This document shows positions 32,714-45,800 of a stretch of DNA of 64,000 bases, in pieces; the stretch's first letter is position 1, and each line of letters starts with the position of its first letter. This DNA comes from Alligator mississippiensis (taxonomy: Eukaryota; Chordata; Crocodylia; Alligatoridae). The position numbers were made by a program, and so were the translations under genes. The notes beneath the pieces were generated by a model. It was not told where the DNA came from and did not search any database. It worked only from the letters and a program-made list of their open reading frames with translations. The stretch covers positions 67,105,181 through 67,169,180 of the forward strand of contig NC_081829.1 in the NCBI RefSeq assembly GCF_030867095.1. The letters run 5' to 3'.

Positions 32714-35430
32714 AAGCACAATCATAGCACAGCCCTGCCCCCTTGTAAAAAATTAATCCTTGAGGTAACACAAGTTTCCTAAAGCAGTCTAAAGCAGAGC
32801 ACCTTAATCTGTTACCTGATTAGACAAGAGTTAATTTTTCACACAACTGGCCATTTTAGAAGAGCTCTGCAGCCATGCTCCTATGTTAGGTCACAGCTGT
32901 AGGGCACTTTCAGGGGCCAAATCATATGAAAAAGTCACTTCTGTCTTTACCCAATCAGAATTTGCTGTGAAGAAGCAGAAGCAGCCACCCAGGCCATATT
33001 GCAAGTACCACAGAGAGGGAAGGAGGCCACTTCTGAAACACTTGGCTTCAAAGAGGTACTTGAGAAATTATTTGGCTGAAACTGAATATCATATTTTGCT
33101 TGGAATTGATTAGGCTATTTATTCAGGATCAAATATTAGTGCACCCCTGCTTATTATTACCAATCCTTAGAAACAAAGAGTCCTTCCCTTCCATCACTTA
33201 GATACTACAGTAATAGGAACCACAAATAGAGTGTGAACAATGACTTAGTATGTTTATCAACTGATTAGTTTATAGGCTATATTCATTTCACTTAATTCAT
33301 GTCTACTTAGTAATTGACTACCCATGGGGCTGTGAAGCTGGGCAGAGAAGGAAGTGGGAACTAGGGCTGTGAAACATGCCAACATTTTGAGTCTTAGTAT
33401 GGAGGAGAAAGAAGGCAGAGTACATGGGTGGGGAAGGTCAAAGCATGGCCAGAACTGCACCATACTTCTTCCTGCCTGAAACGACAGCCAGCACATGTGA
33501 GGTGGCATAAAATGGCTGAGGTTGGTCCTCAAACCCTACCAGCTCTAACTCCTGTGTTGGCAGCTGTTTGCCCAAGACCTTTATCGTAAGCTTAAAATGA
33601 CAACCTTTATTGAAATGCATGCGACTGTCTGGGCAATGCACATTCAGAATGAGATCACCATGTTCTGTTCTCTTCTTGAAGAAGAGTGATGAGTCAGAGG
33701 AGGCTGACTGCTGTCTGATGAGAGGGCAAAAGAGCATGCCAAAAAGGTGACACTTTTAAATCTTTTTTTTTTTAAGTAAGGAGGCATCAAGAAGGGCAAA
33801 GGACCATAGGGAACACTGAGCTCCGAAACCTTTATCACTTTTATAAAAAATGACCTGGAGAGAGAAGATGACAAAGGGCAGATGGGATGTGGCTACCAAC
33901 AATTGCAAAACCAGATCTCTAACTGCAAATCATTTGATGCAGTTTCAAGTCCTGACTAAGTAAATAGTTGCCAAAAATAGATCTAAAAGCCCCCTTTCCC
34001 CTTCCTTTTGCTACTGATTTCAATCTATTTTTAAGTTGCTAAGCTTAATAAAGTTCAAAAAAAAAAGTCCACAGCATGTTTTCCCTAAGGTCTCTAACTA
34101 AACAGTCAAAACCACAAGGGACAATGTTGGGTAGTGACTGTAAAGAAAGCCCTGTACTTTAAAAAGTTGAAAAATAGGACCTCGTTTAGGGAAAGCAAAA
34201 TGTAAGATGTGACCTATTATAGCCATATTCAAAGTAAAGTTCACTCCTCTATGGAGAGGGTCTTTGCCCCTTAACTTTCACTATCAGATTTAGCCCCAGT
34301 TCTACACAACACATGCTACAGAGAATTAGTGAATTCTCAGAATGCCTCAGTCCTGCTTTCTTGTACAGCACTAGACAGGACACCTGTGAGAAAGGGTTAA
34401 ACTCTTCTTCACCAACCAGCAAATGAATTCTTAGCACACTCTCACAGTTAACATACTCCATAATTTTGTTATTTTTATTCCAACCTTTTTATCTGTAAAG
34501 TATGAATTATCGCTGAGGCATGACTGCTACGAGCTAAACTATCAAAATGAGCCATAGGATTGTAGAAATCTGCTAAAAATTCTAAAGGCATGCAGAGAGC
34601 TCAGTACCAAAGCATGTCTTTATTGTAGTGGGTGTCAACCTATTTGGCAGTCATGCCACAGATTAGCCCCCCACCCTCCCACCCAGAGTGCCACTCCAGT
34701 CTCTTTCCTCTGCCCGATCTGCTGCTCTGCTTCCTGGCCTGTGCTCCCTGTCTGATCTTCTGCTCTACCTTCCGCTTTCTGCCCTATCTGGTGCCACATA
34801 CAGAGGCTTCTCAAACCATTCATGGCACTCCTGGCCACCCCTATTTTACAGTATTTTTAACAAAGCAATCAAAGTAAAATTTGAAAAAAAATTACCCAGA
34901 GCCAAGAAATGACCACCTGATAATGCAATGACAACAGGAAGAGGCACAAAACTCAATGCTCATTACTGGAATGCATGTGGGATTATTGAAAAGCAGCCCC
35001 ATGGCAAAAATGAAGAAATATGACAGTCAACCAGAGGATAGGAATACATCTACATTTATGGTAACATTACAGTGATTGGCTGTGAGAGTCACCAGGCACC
35101 CAGCCAGTTTGCTTTTCCAGTTTCAAGAAAAGCTCTGTTTGCTTGGGAAAAAAGTCTTCTGTGAAGAATTCATTGGTGTAGTCACTGGTGTTTCATTGGT
35201 TTAAACGAAAATATAGGATTCAGGACTGTAACAACAAGCTAGATTGTAATGGACACACGTCTGCTTTAGCTGATATCCAAAGTAACATTTATTATTCCAA
35301 ATTGTCAATGTTTAAGGCCAATTCATCTGCTCCTATAGAAATACTGCAGGAGAGGAAGTAAGTGGGCAGTATAACGTAGAGCTTTTTTGTTTAATGCTGT
35401 TTGAACTCCCAGGTTCCAATTGGACTCATA
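32714..35430. other. Intergenic DNA, no gene recognised
   Basis: Mixed AT-rich sequence. Short open frames only; no domains, no clear transposon termini. Confidence 0.5.
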
Positions 35431-35623
35431 GGCTAGGTACAGACATTACACATAATCCAGTTTAAGTGATCAGAAACTAGTTTAAACCTGTAACAGAACA
35501 GATGTTCAGTGCACATAAACCAGTTTGAAAATGGCTGAAACCAGTTTGAGATAAACCTGATTGAATGTAGTATCAGACTTAAATGATTTGGGTCAAACTA
35601 GTTTATGCAATGTCTGTCCCAGA
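35431..35623. mobile_element. Non-autonomous DNA transposon, short copy of the ggctaagtacagaca family
   Basis: Starts ggctaggtacagacatta and ends gcaatgtctgtcccagacc, inverted ends sharing the tacagaca/tgtctgt core. The interior has the repeated aaaccagtttga and aacctgtaac words of the 27548 and 50729 copies. GC-rich sequence after it (35690-35770) may belong to a longer relative. Confidence 0.6.
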
Positions 35624-36249
35624 CCCTTTGCTCGTTTAAGCTAAATCAGATAACGCCATCATCCTGGCATGTTCTCTGAGCTGGGCGGGGCTCTCTGCTC
35701 CACAGCAGAGCTGGTCCCTCCCCTCTGCTCTTCCCTGTGCCCCCTTCATCCCCCTCACCACTCACTGCTTAAGCAGAAATCCGTTCCTCCTCTCTCCCAC
35801 TGCATACACTGTAACCAGCATGTGGTATGCTAGCTAATGCTGTGTAAGGCAGATAGGACAGTGTCCACTTAAGGCTTTTTGGAAGTAATCAGCAGCTCAG
35901 ATGGTAATGTCCCTGCATTCCTTCCTTTGCAAAAATCTGTTTAAGAAGAGCTTGTAATGAGTGAGACTTTGTTTTCTGATGGGGTGTTTGTGGTGGGCCA
36001 GTAGGCAGTGCTCCTGCATTGAGCCACCCACCTCACTGTGCCTGACCACCTTCCAGGTTCTGAGTGCCTCCCTGGGGGCACCTCACATCCAGCCAACCCT
36101 CTTCCTGGAGCACACCCGCTAGCCTGAGGGTAATGCTGCCACCACTCAAGTTCTGGACTGATCCTGGCCCTGTGCCCCCTAGGAAACACAGGCCTAGTAG
36201 TCCTTGAGAGTACTTGACCCACTGCAAGAAATTGAGGTGCTTCCCTCAG

Positions 36250-37095
36250 TCCCTCAGATGACCTGGTGAGAGGTCTGCGGGTGCTCGACCACCTGGGTGA
36301 CAGCGATCATCACCTGCTGGAATTCACTATCCAGCGCACAGTGGCAGAGGGCTGCAGCAAGGCAGCAGCCCTGGACTTCAGGAAGATGGTTTTCAATGAG
36401 GTAAGGAGAATAGTCAGGGAGATGCTGAGATCCTGGAGGGGAGGGGAGTTGGGTGTCCAAGAAGATGGTTGTTCCTTAAGGAGGTGATACTCCAAGCCCA
36501 AAGGGAGGTAATTCCAACACAGATCAAAGGGGGCAAGAGGGCACAAAAGCCCCCATGGCTCACCAAAAGCATCCAGGAATGTCTCCTAGCTAAAAAGGAG
36601 GCGTACACCCAATGGAAGGGAGGGGCCATCACCTGGGAGGACTATACCTCTGTTGCTCGGGACTGTAGGGGGGCGGTCAGGAAGGCCAAGGCAAAGATGG
36701 AACTGGGACTAGCTACCAGAATCAAGGACAACAAGAAGTCCTTTTTTAAATACATAGGGGGTAAAAAGAAGGTACCAGGTAATGTGGGGCCTCTGCAGGA
36801 CACACTAGGAAATCTGGTCATCACACCAGACAGTAAAGATAACCTATTAAACAATTTCTTTGCCTCCAATTTTCTGAGCAGGGACCGGGCCATCCTCCCC
36901 ACTGGGACCCCCGTAGGTCCTAGGGGAGGTGCACCCAGGCCTACGGTCAGAGAGGACCTAGTCAGGGAACTTCTGGAGGGACTGGACATATTTAAATCAG
37001 CAGGTCCTGACGATCTCCACCCCAGAGTGCTATGGGAATTAGCAGAGGTCATTGCGGAACCCCTGGCATGGCTTTACAAGCACTCATGGTGCTCT
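36250..37095 (+). mobile_element. CR1 LINE, left half of an interrupted copy (endonuclease end to linker)
   Basis: The sequence reads GLRVLDHLGDSDHHLLEFTI, the SDHHLL end of the endonuclease domain. A frame at 36469-37308 then covers the linker (SFFKYIGGKKKVPGNVGPL, NNFFASNFLSRDR, SAGPDDLHPRVLWELAEVI). Homology stops near 37095 and resumes at about 38935, so this and the next CR1 block are one element. It is 5'-truncated at about 36250. Confidence 0.85.
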
Positions 37096-38934
37096 TGTTG
37101 TCCTGTGGGGTCAGGCCAACTCTCAGGATCTCAATGTTGTGCTGTTAGACAGGAGGGTGTGACACAATTGCACATATACAAACACACAAATCAATTAGGT
37201 GCATACACACACACACACCAGCTCAGGCACATACACATCCAAACCAGCCTAGGCACCTGCATACCTATCACCAATTCAAGCACATACACAATACACCCCA
37301 AAGGTTAGACACAGATTGCTAATTCATATATCATGCACACGATGACTATTCATGCACACAATGACTATATATATATATACACACACACACACTCACCAGT
37401 TCGCACACATACAACCCACCTACACATACACACAGGTAAGCTCCTAACTTGGATGGTACAGTGTGTATGTGTGTGCTTGGGGTACCTGGGATACTTGGGG
37501 GAAGGTTCAGGTGAGAGAGAGAGAGAATTAAAGTGTAGGGAGTGAAAGTTGCCAGAACACGGATTAGAACTGGTGGACTGCAGAAAAGCTGGCTGAGGAA
37601 CTGAGGCTTGGGTTTACTTAAGGTAGACTGGAGCTGGAAACTGAGGCAGACAGCTGAGATATTGGCGGGGGGCAGATAAGTGGTGGCATGGAGGAAACAG
37701 CCAGGAAAGAAACTGAGGCAGAAACCTGGTTGCTCAGGGGGAAAGGAAAAGGCAGTGGGGATAAGACAGTGGCAAAGAAAAAGGGGTTGGAGGCAGAGAG
37801 GAGCTCAGGAAAGGTGTTGGAGGTGGCAGTGAGCCAGAAGCAGGAGAAGGAGAAATGAGACAGAAGTTAGAGGGGCGAGGAGCAGAGATTGGAGCAGGGC
37901 CAAACCATAGTAAAGTAAAACCCAAATTAGGGGTCCAAATAAGAGCTTTATTAAACAGCCAACACACTACACAGCCCCATGAAGTTATTGGTTCACACAC
38001 ACACACACACAAGCACTCACAATGGCAGCAGAAGAAAGAGACTCAGTGGAAGGGTTGGAGTCCAGGTGGAGAAGAGAAGCAGAGTTCAAGTCCTTGGTTG
38101 AAGAGGGGGTGAGGGATTACAGCTACCTATCCAGGCTGGAAAGGGTCCTTGTCCAATAGGTGTTGTCCAGAGTGGGGGGGTCACCAGCAGGGCATCTGGG
38201 TGGATAGGTGGTGTGGCATGGTGCTGGTCCAGATGGAGAGGGCATCCAAGGAGTCAGTCTTCACTTCTCCTTTTATGGGGCAGACTACCTCTGATCTCCT
38301 ATGGGGAGGGCATGTCCAGGCAACATCAGTCCTGTTCCAGAGGGCTCTAGGTGTTCTTACTGAGCATGTGCAGCCTTGGCACAATGGTGGGTTGCCTCAT
38401 CTTTTGTTTCTTGAATGCTGAGCATGGTTCCAAGGGCTGGGTCGTTGGTCCAAGTATTGGTGTTGGTGGTTCGATCATTCAGAGGGAGCTATTTTTAGAC
38501 CTACTGCCATTGTCTCTCAAGCACCTTCATTCATCCCCATTCATTCAGGAGCCAAGTTACATAGGTGGGGTAGGTGTGAGTCATGGGTTACACAACTGGG
38601 CCTGGGAACAGGATGGAGACTTGACAAACAAAATGGAAACTTGACATGACTTATGCTAAGTTACATATGTAACCTAAATCATATAGTACCGGTAAAACAG
38701 TAATATAGAACAGTAAAAATTAATATAAACATAATAATTATACAATATAAAGAAGGAGAAAAAAACAAAACAAATACAACTTGCTACCAAAATAAAATGC
38801 TGAAGCTTATCCTATGTCTTAGCTCACTTATACTTATCTATAGGGAATAGACAGGGAAAGAAAAAGCAGAAATGGTTGGGGAAGGGGAGGGAATGCATTT
38901 TAAAAGAAAAAAAAAAAACAACTGGGAGTTTTGC
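37096..38934. mobile_element. 1.84-kb insertion within a CR1, possibly LTR-derived
   Basis: Unrelated to CR1, it holds CA/TA microsatellites (37194-37440), a purine-rich block with repeats of aaactgaggcaga (about 37500-37880), and a region whose minus strand has a TATA-like word (about 38268) and an AATAAA (about 37945), as a retroviral LTR might. TG...CA borders and a target duplication could not be fixed, so the LTR reading is tentative. If it is an LTR-type element it is a remnant without recognisable coding parts. Confidence 0.4.
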
Positions 38935-40383
38935 TACACTCTGATGATGTGCCAGAGGACTGAAAAAGGGCCAATGTGGTTCCCATTTTCAAAAAAGGGA
39001 GGAAGGAGGACCCAGGAAACTATAGGCCTGTTAGTCTTACCTTGGTCCTGGGTAAGATTTTTGATGGAATTATCCTGGCACATGTCCGCGAGGGACCAGC
39101 AGAAGAGATTATGCTTAGGGGCAACCAACACGGGTTCATTAGAGGCAGGTCCTGTCAGACCAACCTGGTGGCCTTCTATGACCAGGTCACAAAATCCTTG
39201 GATGCAGGTGTCGCAGTGGACATCGTCTTTCTGGACTTTAGGAAGGCCTTCGACACTGTCTCTCACCCCATTCTCATAAAAAACTAGGAGACTGTGGTGT
39301 CAATACCTACACAGTCAGATGGGTCACTATTTGGCTGGAGGGCCGCACCCAGAGAGTGGTGGTGGACAGGTCTTATTTGACCTGGAGGGATGTGGGCAGT
39401 GGAGTTCTGCAGGGCTCGGTTCTCGGACCCACACTGTTCAACATCTTCATCAGTGACTTGGACTAGGGGGTAAAAAGCACCCTGTTCAAATTTGCAGATG
39501 ACACTAAGATGTGGGGAGAAGTGGGCATGCTAGAAGGGAGGAATAGGTTGCAATCGGACCTGGACAGGTTACAGGGGTGGGCGGCTGAAAACAGGATGGG
39601 TTTCAACACTGACAAGTGCAAGGTACTGCACCTGGGGAGGAAGAACCAGCAGCATACCTACAGGCTGGGGAACTCCCTTCTCATCAGTGCAGAGGCAGAA
39701 AAGGATCTTGGAGTCATTATTGATGCCAAAATGAACACGGGCCGACAGTGTGGAGGCGTGGTCAGGAAGGCCAACTGTACTTTGTCATGCATCCACAGAT
39801 GCATCTCAAGCAGGTCCAAGGAGGTGATCCTCCCCCTCTATGCGACACTGGTTAGGCCACAGTTGGAGTACTGCGTCCAGTTCTGGGCGCCGCACTTCAG
39901 GAGGGATGTGGACAGCATTGAGAGGGTCCAGAGGAGGGCCACCCACATGATCAGGGGGCAGCAGGGCAGGCCCTACGAGGAGAGGCTAAGGGACCTGAAC
40001 CTGTTCAGCCTCCACAAGAGAAGGCTGAATGGGGGATCTACTGGCTGTTTACAAACTAGTCAGGGGGGACCAGCAGGCATTGGGAGAGTCCCTGTTCCCC
40101 TGAGCACTACCAGGAGTGACTAGAAATAATGGTCACAAGCTGGCAGAGGGTAGATTTAGACTAGACATCAGGAGGCGCTACTCCACTGTCAGGGTGGCTA
40201 GGAGCTGGAACCAACTTCCAAGAGAAGTGGTGCTGGTTCCTACCCTGGGAGTCTTTGAAAGGAGGCTGGATGAACACCTTGCTGGGGTGGTTTGACCCCA
40301 GTACTCTTTCCTGCTATGGCAGTGGGTCGGACTTGATGATCTGCTCGGGTCCCTTCCAACCCGACCAACTATGAAACTATGAA
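38935..40383 (+). mobile_element. CR1 LINE, right half of an interrupted copy (reverse transcriptase to 3' tail)
   Basis: It opens with CR1 sequence just before NVVPIFKKGRKEDPGNYRPV, then [34 protein letters not shown], later GFNTDKCKVLHLGRKNQQHT and [15 protein letters not shown], ending in the tail ctatgaaactatgaa at 40383. At least three different frames are used, so several indels have accumulated. It joins logically to 36250-37095. Confidence 0.88.
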
Positions 40384-40391
40384 GCACAAAT

Positions 40392-41063
40392 AGTGGTCTC
40401 CCTTAGTCAGCCAAACCAAGGGGACCCCAAGGCATAATCTAGACCCGCTCCCAATAAGTCTCCCACACTATGTACAAAGGAGAACTTTATTGGTTATATC
40501 AGAGAAATCCCATGGAGCAAACAGGGTGGCTGGGTAGCCTTTGATCATGCATCTCATCATGCAAGCTATATATCTAGTTAGATCTCAGGTAGCTTACTCA
40601 CAAGTATCATCCAGAGGCAGGTAGAGATTCCCTATGGAGGCAGGCAGTTCATTGATCATGAATTTGAAGAGACAGAGCAAGTTTCAGATGGTCCAGCTTC
40701 TCTCTGTGAGTTTTCATCATGACTATTGCCCCTCCTCCTCGGGCATATATAAACCTTATGACCTCATTTACCTGATCCAATGAAGCCCAGCACCTATTGG
40801 CTGCCAGCCAACCAATTTGAAATTCATCACTGGTTGCCAGGTAGACTGGCAGGGTCTTTAGCCCCCTACCAGTCAGGTTGGCATTACTTAGAACAATAGG
40901 GAGTGTAAGCCTTGCACCCAGGTATGTGATGCCAGGCACTTAGGCAGAGGGAGCAGGTTTCCCCCCTCCCCTCAGGAATGTATCCAGCTCAGGTTACAAC
41001 TCAGGGTTACCTGGAGCCCATGGGATGTCTGCCCTCTGCATTGACCATGGTAATCAAATTGTA
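40392..41063 (-). mobile_element. Possible solo-LTR-like sequence
   Basis: About 670 bp directly after the CR1 tail. On the minus strand it starts TGTTAC and could end ...GACCA, with a TATA-like word (about 40745) and an AATAAA (about 40480). No coding parts and no target duplication were found. Low confidence; it may be another kind of repeat. Confidence 0.3.
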
Positions 41064-41412
41064 ACAGAGCAGAGTTTGGGGAGAGACAGAAATGGTATTC
41101 TGCCAGGGTGCTAAATGCTGATAACAGAGCTGATAAGTGCTCTGTTATCAAGGGGGGGAGGGGGGCTCCTCCCTAATCACAGTGTCCTACCAGAACCTGG
41201 CCACACCCCCCCAGTTCCCTGCAGAAGGGAAGGGAGAGCTGCTCAAGTGCCCCTTCCCCCAGCTGGCTTCTATCCTGAGCCACTCCAGGCACGTGCCTGC
41301 AATTCTGGGATGTCTGTCTGGGTTACAAACTGATTTAGCCTAGCCAGATTAGGCAAACCTGCAAAGATTGAATCTATTCAGGCTCAGGCTTTTATAATGT
41401 CTGTCCCTAGTC
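41064..41412 (-). mobile_element. Partial copy of the ggctaagtacagaca DNA-transposon family
   Basis: The right end (about 41325-41412: gatttagcctag, aacctgcaaagattgaat, tcaggcttttataatgtctgtccctagtc) is the reverse complement of the start of the 27548 and 50729 copies. The GC-rich part before it matches their interiors loosely. Left limit approximate. Confidence 0.55.
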
Positions 41413-41591
41413 ACAGAGCAAAGACTTCCACCTTTCATGTGTTCTCAAGACCCCTGCCATTAGCAGAGATGGATTTTTGAGCCATCCTGATGCTAGTTCT
41501 CTCACCATGCACGTGCTTTGTAGCATCTTCTTCATCAGATTCAGCAACTCACAGCTGACTTCGGACCTCCCTCTAATAGGAACATGTTGTA

Positions 41592-42038
41592 CATGTCAGT
41601 CGCATTTTACGTGGGGGTTAGGTTCTGAAGCCAGTGCGTAAGGCGAAAATCACATATAGTCAAATCAGGTGTTACCGTGCCAGCGATTTGACTAGCGGTG
41701 ACTGCCTCTGCCTCCAAAACCTCCTGCCACTGCGGCAAAGCCATGCTTAGAGCTGTGCAGCAGGTGGCAGCAGTGCAGCGCAGGGTGGTGGTAGGGATGG
41801 CTGCATGCTGCCTGGCCACCACCACACTGCCGCTGCCGCCCGGCAGCTGGCCACACAGCTGTGGGCACGGCTCCATGGCGACAGTGGGAGGCTTTGGAGG
41901 CAGTGGCCGTCACTGCCATAATGGGCTTCCAAGGTAGCGGCAGCGCTGCATGCAAACTCAAGCCCCGACCCCCCCTCCCACCTCACATATAGTTGAATTC
42001 GTGCAAGTTAAATGGATGCTTATGATGCGACTGACCTG
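41592..42038. mobile_element. Tc1/mariner-type MITE with TA target site
   Basis: A 447-bp element with terminal inverted repeats catgtcagtcgcat (left) and atgcgactgacctg (right), 13 of 14 matching. It is flanked on both sides by TA (41590-41591 and 42039-42040), the mariner/pogo target duplication. The GC-rich interior yields short meaningless frames. Confidence 0.8.
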
Positions 42039-42040
42039 TA

Positions 42041-42849
42041 TATTCTAGAAAGTCTCCAAATGTGCCTTTGAGTGATTCAGCCTCATGTGGTGACTATGTA
42101 AAAGGCACTTCCCTGGGTAGCACTGGAACATGCACCATTGACACACCTCTCAATCCATGTACAACATCCCTGCTTCGATGCTTTCAAATGGGTCCATGAA
42201 ATATTTAATTATAGCACTAAATTATCAAATTCACAAAGAACGTCTTATTTGCTTTCCTATAGCATTATAACTGCCCATGTACTTAAAAATAAAATTACAA
42301 ACCTAGAAATGAAAGTGAATAAATGGACCATCTATTATTTCAGTAATGATAGTTACAAAATAATTCAGACTTGTTAATAACTTAAAAATCTGGCTTTTGT
42401 TTAAAGTAATGTTACAAAGTAGGTATTTTATTAAGAAAAAATAAAGACACATAGAGCTGTGAAAATAACGGGGTTTTCAGGTCAGTAGCTGAAAATAAAA
42501 TAAAGTAAATTTTAGACTGAACTGAAAAATTTCACTTTACAACAAAATATAAATAATAAAAATTATCTCAGGTTAAATTTAATGTTTTATTTAAATGTTT
42601 TGTATAATTGGAATGTTAATTTGAAGCATCTTGTCCCTTCCCGGGTCTGTTGTATCTTAAAGGAACAGCTACTGTGGAAGTCGTGCCATCCTTCCTTCTT
42701 CGCTTTTCCCCTACGCTCATGCTCACTCCCTGCAGTAAGCATTTTATTTTTATCCAGTGCCTTTTCACATATCCTCCCCCTTAAGATACGGCTAGGTGCC
42801 TTTTTTTTCATCTCCTTGAGGTTCTCTTGAATAACGGGGAACTCACCTA
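42041..42849. other. AT-rich intergenic DNA, nothing recognised
   Basis: Low-complexity AT-rich sequence before the Gmr1-like fossil; no features supported. Confidence 0.5.
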
Positions 42850-45800
42850 TATGGGTATCACTGGAGAATTTGCTTCTTGACAACACCGAGGTAGGAAGTC
42901 AGCCACTACATTGGCATGGCCAGGCCTAAATTCAATATCAAAGTGAAATGGTTGTAAGGTGAGGGCCCACCATGTGATCCAGGCAATGTCAGTCTGAGTG
43001 GTCTTTAGCCAACTCAAGGGGACATGATCAGTTATTAATGTAAACTTGCAGCCCAGGAGGTAGTAATGGAATTATTCTATCCCCCCATTTAATGACCAGA
43101 CATTCCTGCTCAATGGTACCTTTGTTCCTGGGGATTAAATTTTCTGCTGGCATAGGCGATTGGGCATTCTATGCCATCCATCTCTTGAGCTAATACTGCT
43201 CCCATGGTGTGGTTGGATGCATCCGTCTGTAGGATGAAAGGACGTGTGAAGTCGGGAGTGTGAAGGACCACATCTTTGCACAAGGCATGCTGGGTTTTTC
43301 AAAATGCTCCTCATCCCATTTTTTAGGCCCATTACCCCATTCCTTCAGTAAGTCAGTTAACAGGGCCATCACTTCCGCAAAATGTGGAATGAACCTGGTG
43401 TGCATTTGTTTTCCCATTTGGGGCAGTAAGTAGTCTTATATAGCCTCTATCTTGTCTGTTAGAGGATGGATACATCCCTGGCCTACCATGAAAGCTAGGT
43501 ACTTAGTCTTGGCCTTCCCTAATTGGGTTTGCAGTCAGTGGCAACACGTAGGGGGTGCACGGGCGTGCTCATGTACACACTGAGACCACCAGTGCCCCCC
43601 TAAGAGCACCAGCCAGGGGGGGTGGGGTCACTAGGAGAAACACTGCTGGCACTTCTAGGCACACCCCTGACCCTTCCAGGAGTGCCGCTGGCACTTCCGG
43701 GTTGGTGCCTCCCCCCCACCCCCCCAGTCAGCACAATCAGGGCACCCCCCCCCAGGTTGCTGACTGGCCTCTGTGAGGAGCAAGTGCCCCCCCCCCGACT
43801 CAGGAAGCACCATTCACCCACGGTCATGGTCAGACCAGCTAGTCTTAGCTCTTGGAGGACCACTTGAATGGGCTTTTAAGTGTTGTTCCCATCCATTAGC
43901 ATAGATCATCTATGTAGGCCATGGCATAACTCTGGTGTGGGGCCAAAACCCAATCAATTAGGCTCTTGGACGTCACTGCAGCCCCATGGAAGCCAAACAG
44001 CATATGCTTAAACTTGTATAGTCCCTACAGAGTACCAAAAGCAGGTTTTGCCTGATCTTCTTTTCATATGGGTATTTGCCAATAACCTTTGGTTAAATCC
44101 AAGGTTGATATAAATTTTGCCTGCCCAACTCTCTCTAATAATTCACTTATTTGCAGCATGGGAAAAGCATCAAATTTTGAGATTGCATTTACTAAAAGTC
44201 CACACATAATCATAACAAACTATCCTGTTCAGGCACAACTACTAAGGAGCTCTGCCAAGGACTGCAGGATTCTGTTATTATTTCCTGAGCTAACATTTTA
44301 TCTATCTCCACCTGGATTAACTCATACCGATGGTACAGGATCCTCCTCCATCTTCTCCTTACCACCGTTCCTTCAGGGGTGACAGTATTGTGACTTAGTT
44401 CCGTGGCACAGCCTGGGTTCTCATTAAACACATCCCCAAACACATGTACTAGGAGCTTTAATTATTCTTTTTGCTCTACTGTCAGTTGAGTTCCTAAGCA
44501 TACTTCTTTGTTAGCCTCTAGCTTTCTTTGTAACTTAGTTGGTTCTTTCCCTAAGTCTGGCTGATCCCTCAATGAGGTTGCCAATAGGCCTTCGGGTTCA
44601 TTCCACAGTTTTAATAAGTTGACATGGAAAATTTGTTTTTCTTTTTCTGTCCAGGGCAAAGGATTTCATAATCAATAGGGCCAACCCACCTAATTATTTT
44701 AAACAGCCCTGGCCAACAAGTTAAAAACTTACTTGTGGTACTAGGGAGGAGAACTGAAACCTATTGCCCTTCACGTAAGTCCCTCTCTCGAGCCCCTTTT
44801 TCATAATTAGATTTTTGTTTTCCTTGGACTTGCCTGATGTGATCTCAGGCGACCTCTCCTGCTCTCTGAAATTGTCTCAATTCCCAGCCATAGTTAGCTA
44901 GTTGTGTCCCAGAGGTTCTCCTTTCTCCCATTCCACTTGGGCCACATCTAACAGGCCCCACGGTTGGTATCCATAAACTAGTTCAAATGGGGAAAACCCT
45001 AATGATGACTGTGGAACTTCCCTTACTGCGAACAGCAAATGTGGTACAATCAAGTCCCATTTTCTGGGTTCTTCTGGGCACTTTCCGGGCACATCTTTGC
45101 AGCATATTTTTAAGAGTCCCATTGAATCTTTCTACCAACCCGTTGGTTTGGGGATGATACGCAGCCATTCATAAGTGTTGTATTTTTAGAACTTGGCACA
45201 GGCTGCACATAACATGGGACATAAAGTTTGTCCCTTGATCTGTAATTACTTCTCTGGGGATACTAACCCTGGATATCCATTTAAGCAGTCCCTCTGCTAC
45301 TCGAGGTCCAGTGACTGTACATAGAGGGATCGCCTCCGGAAACCTAGTGGCATAATCAATCATGACTAATATGAATTGGTGCCTCACAGGACTTTTGGGT
45401 AACGGTCCAATTATATCTAGGGCTATTCATGAAAATGGATCCTTCACCACTGGCACTGATTACAAGGGAGCCCTAGGGGGTTTTTGGAGACTGACTCTCT
45501 GGCAATTCAGGCAGGCCCTACAAAAGTTCTCTACTTGCTCATACAGCCAGGGCCAGAAACACCAATTGGTCAGCCTAGCCTCTGTTTTGGCCCTCCCAAT
45601 GTGTCCCCCCAAGGGATTCATATGGGCCAGCCTCAATAGTGGGCTTCAGTATGCTTGAGGAATCAAAAGTTGTGGTACCTCTAGTCCGTCAGGTTGACCC
45701 AATTTAATTCTATACAACAGGCCCTTTCTTAGTTCATATCTGGGTAGTAAGCAACACCACTTGGGACATATTACCTGTTCATCTTGTTTGGCTAATTTGG

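Noticed and set aside
36469-37308. 279-codon frame as a host gene
   Set aside because: It is the CR1 ORF2 linker region, ending in the unrelated insertion.
37194-37440. CRISPR-like array
   Set aside because: The repeated words are CA/TA microsatellite units without constant spacers; vertebrate DNA.
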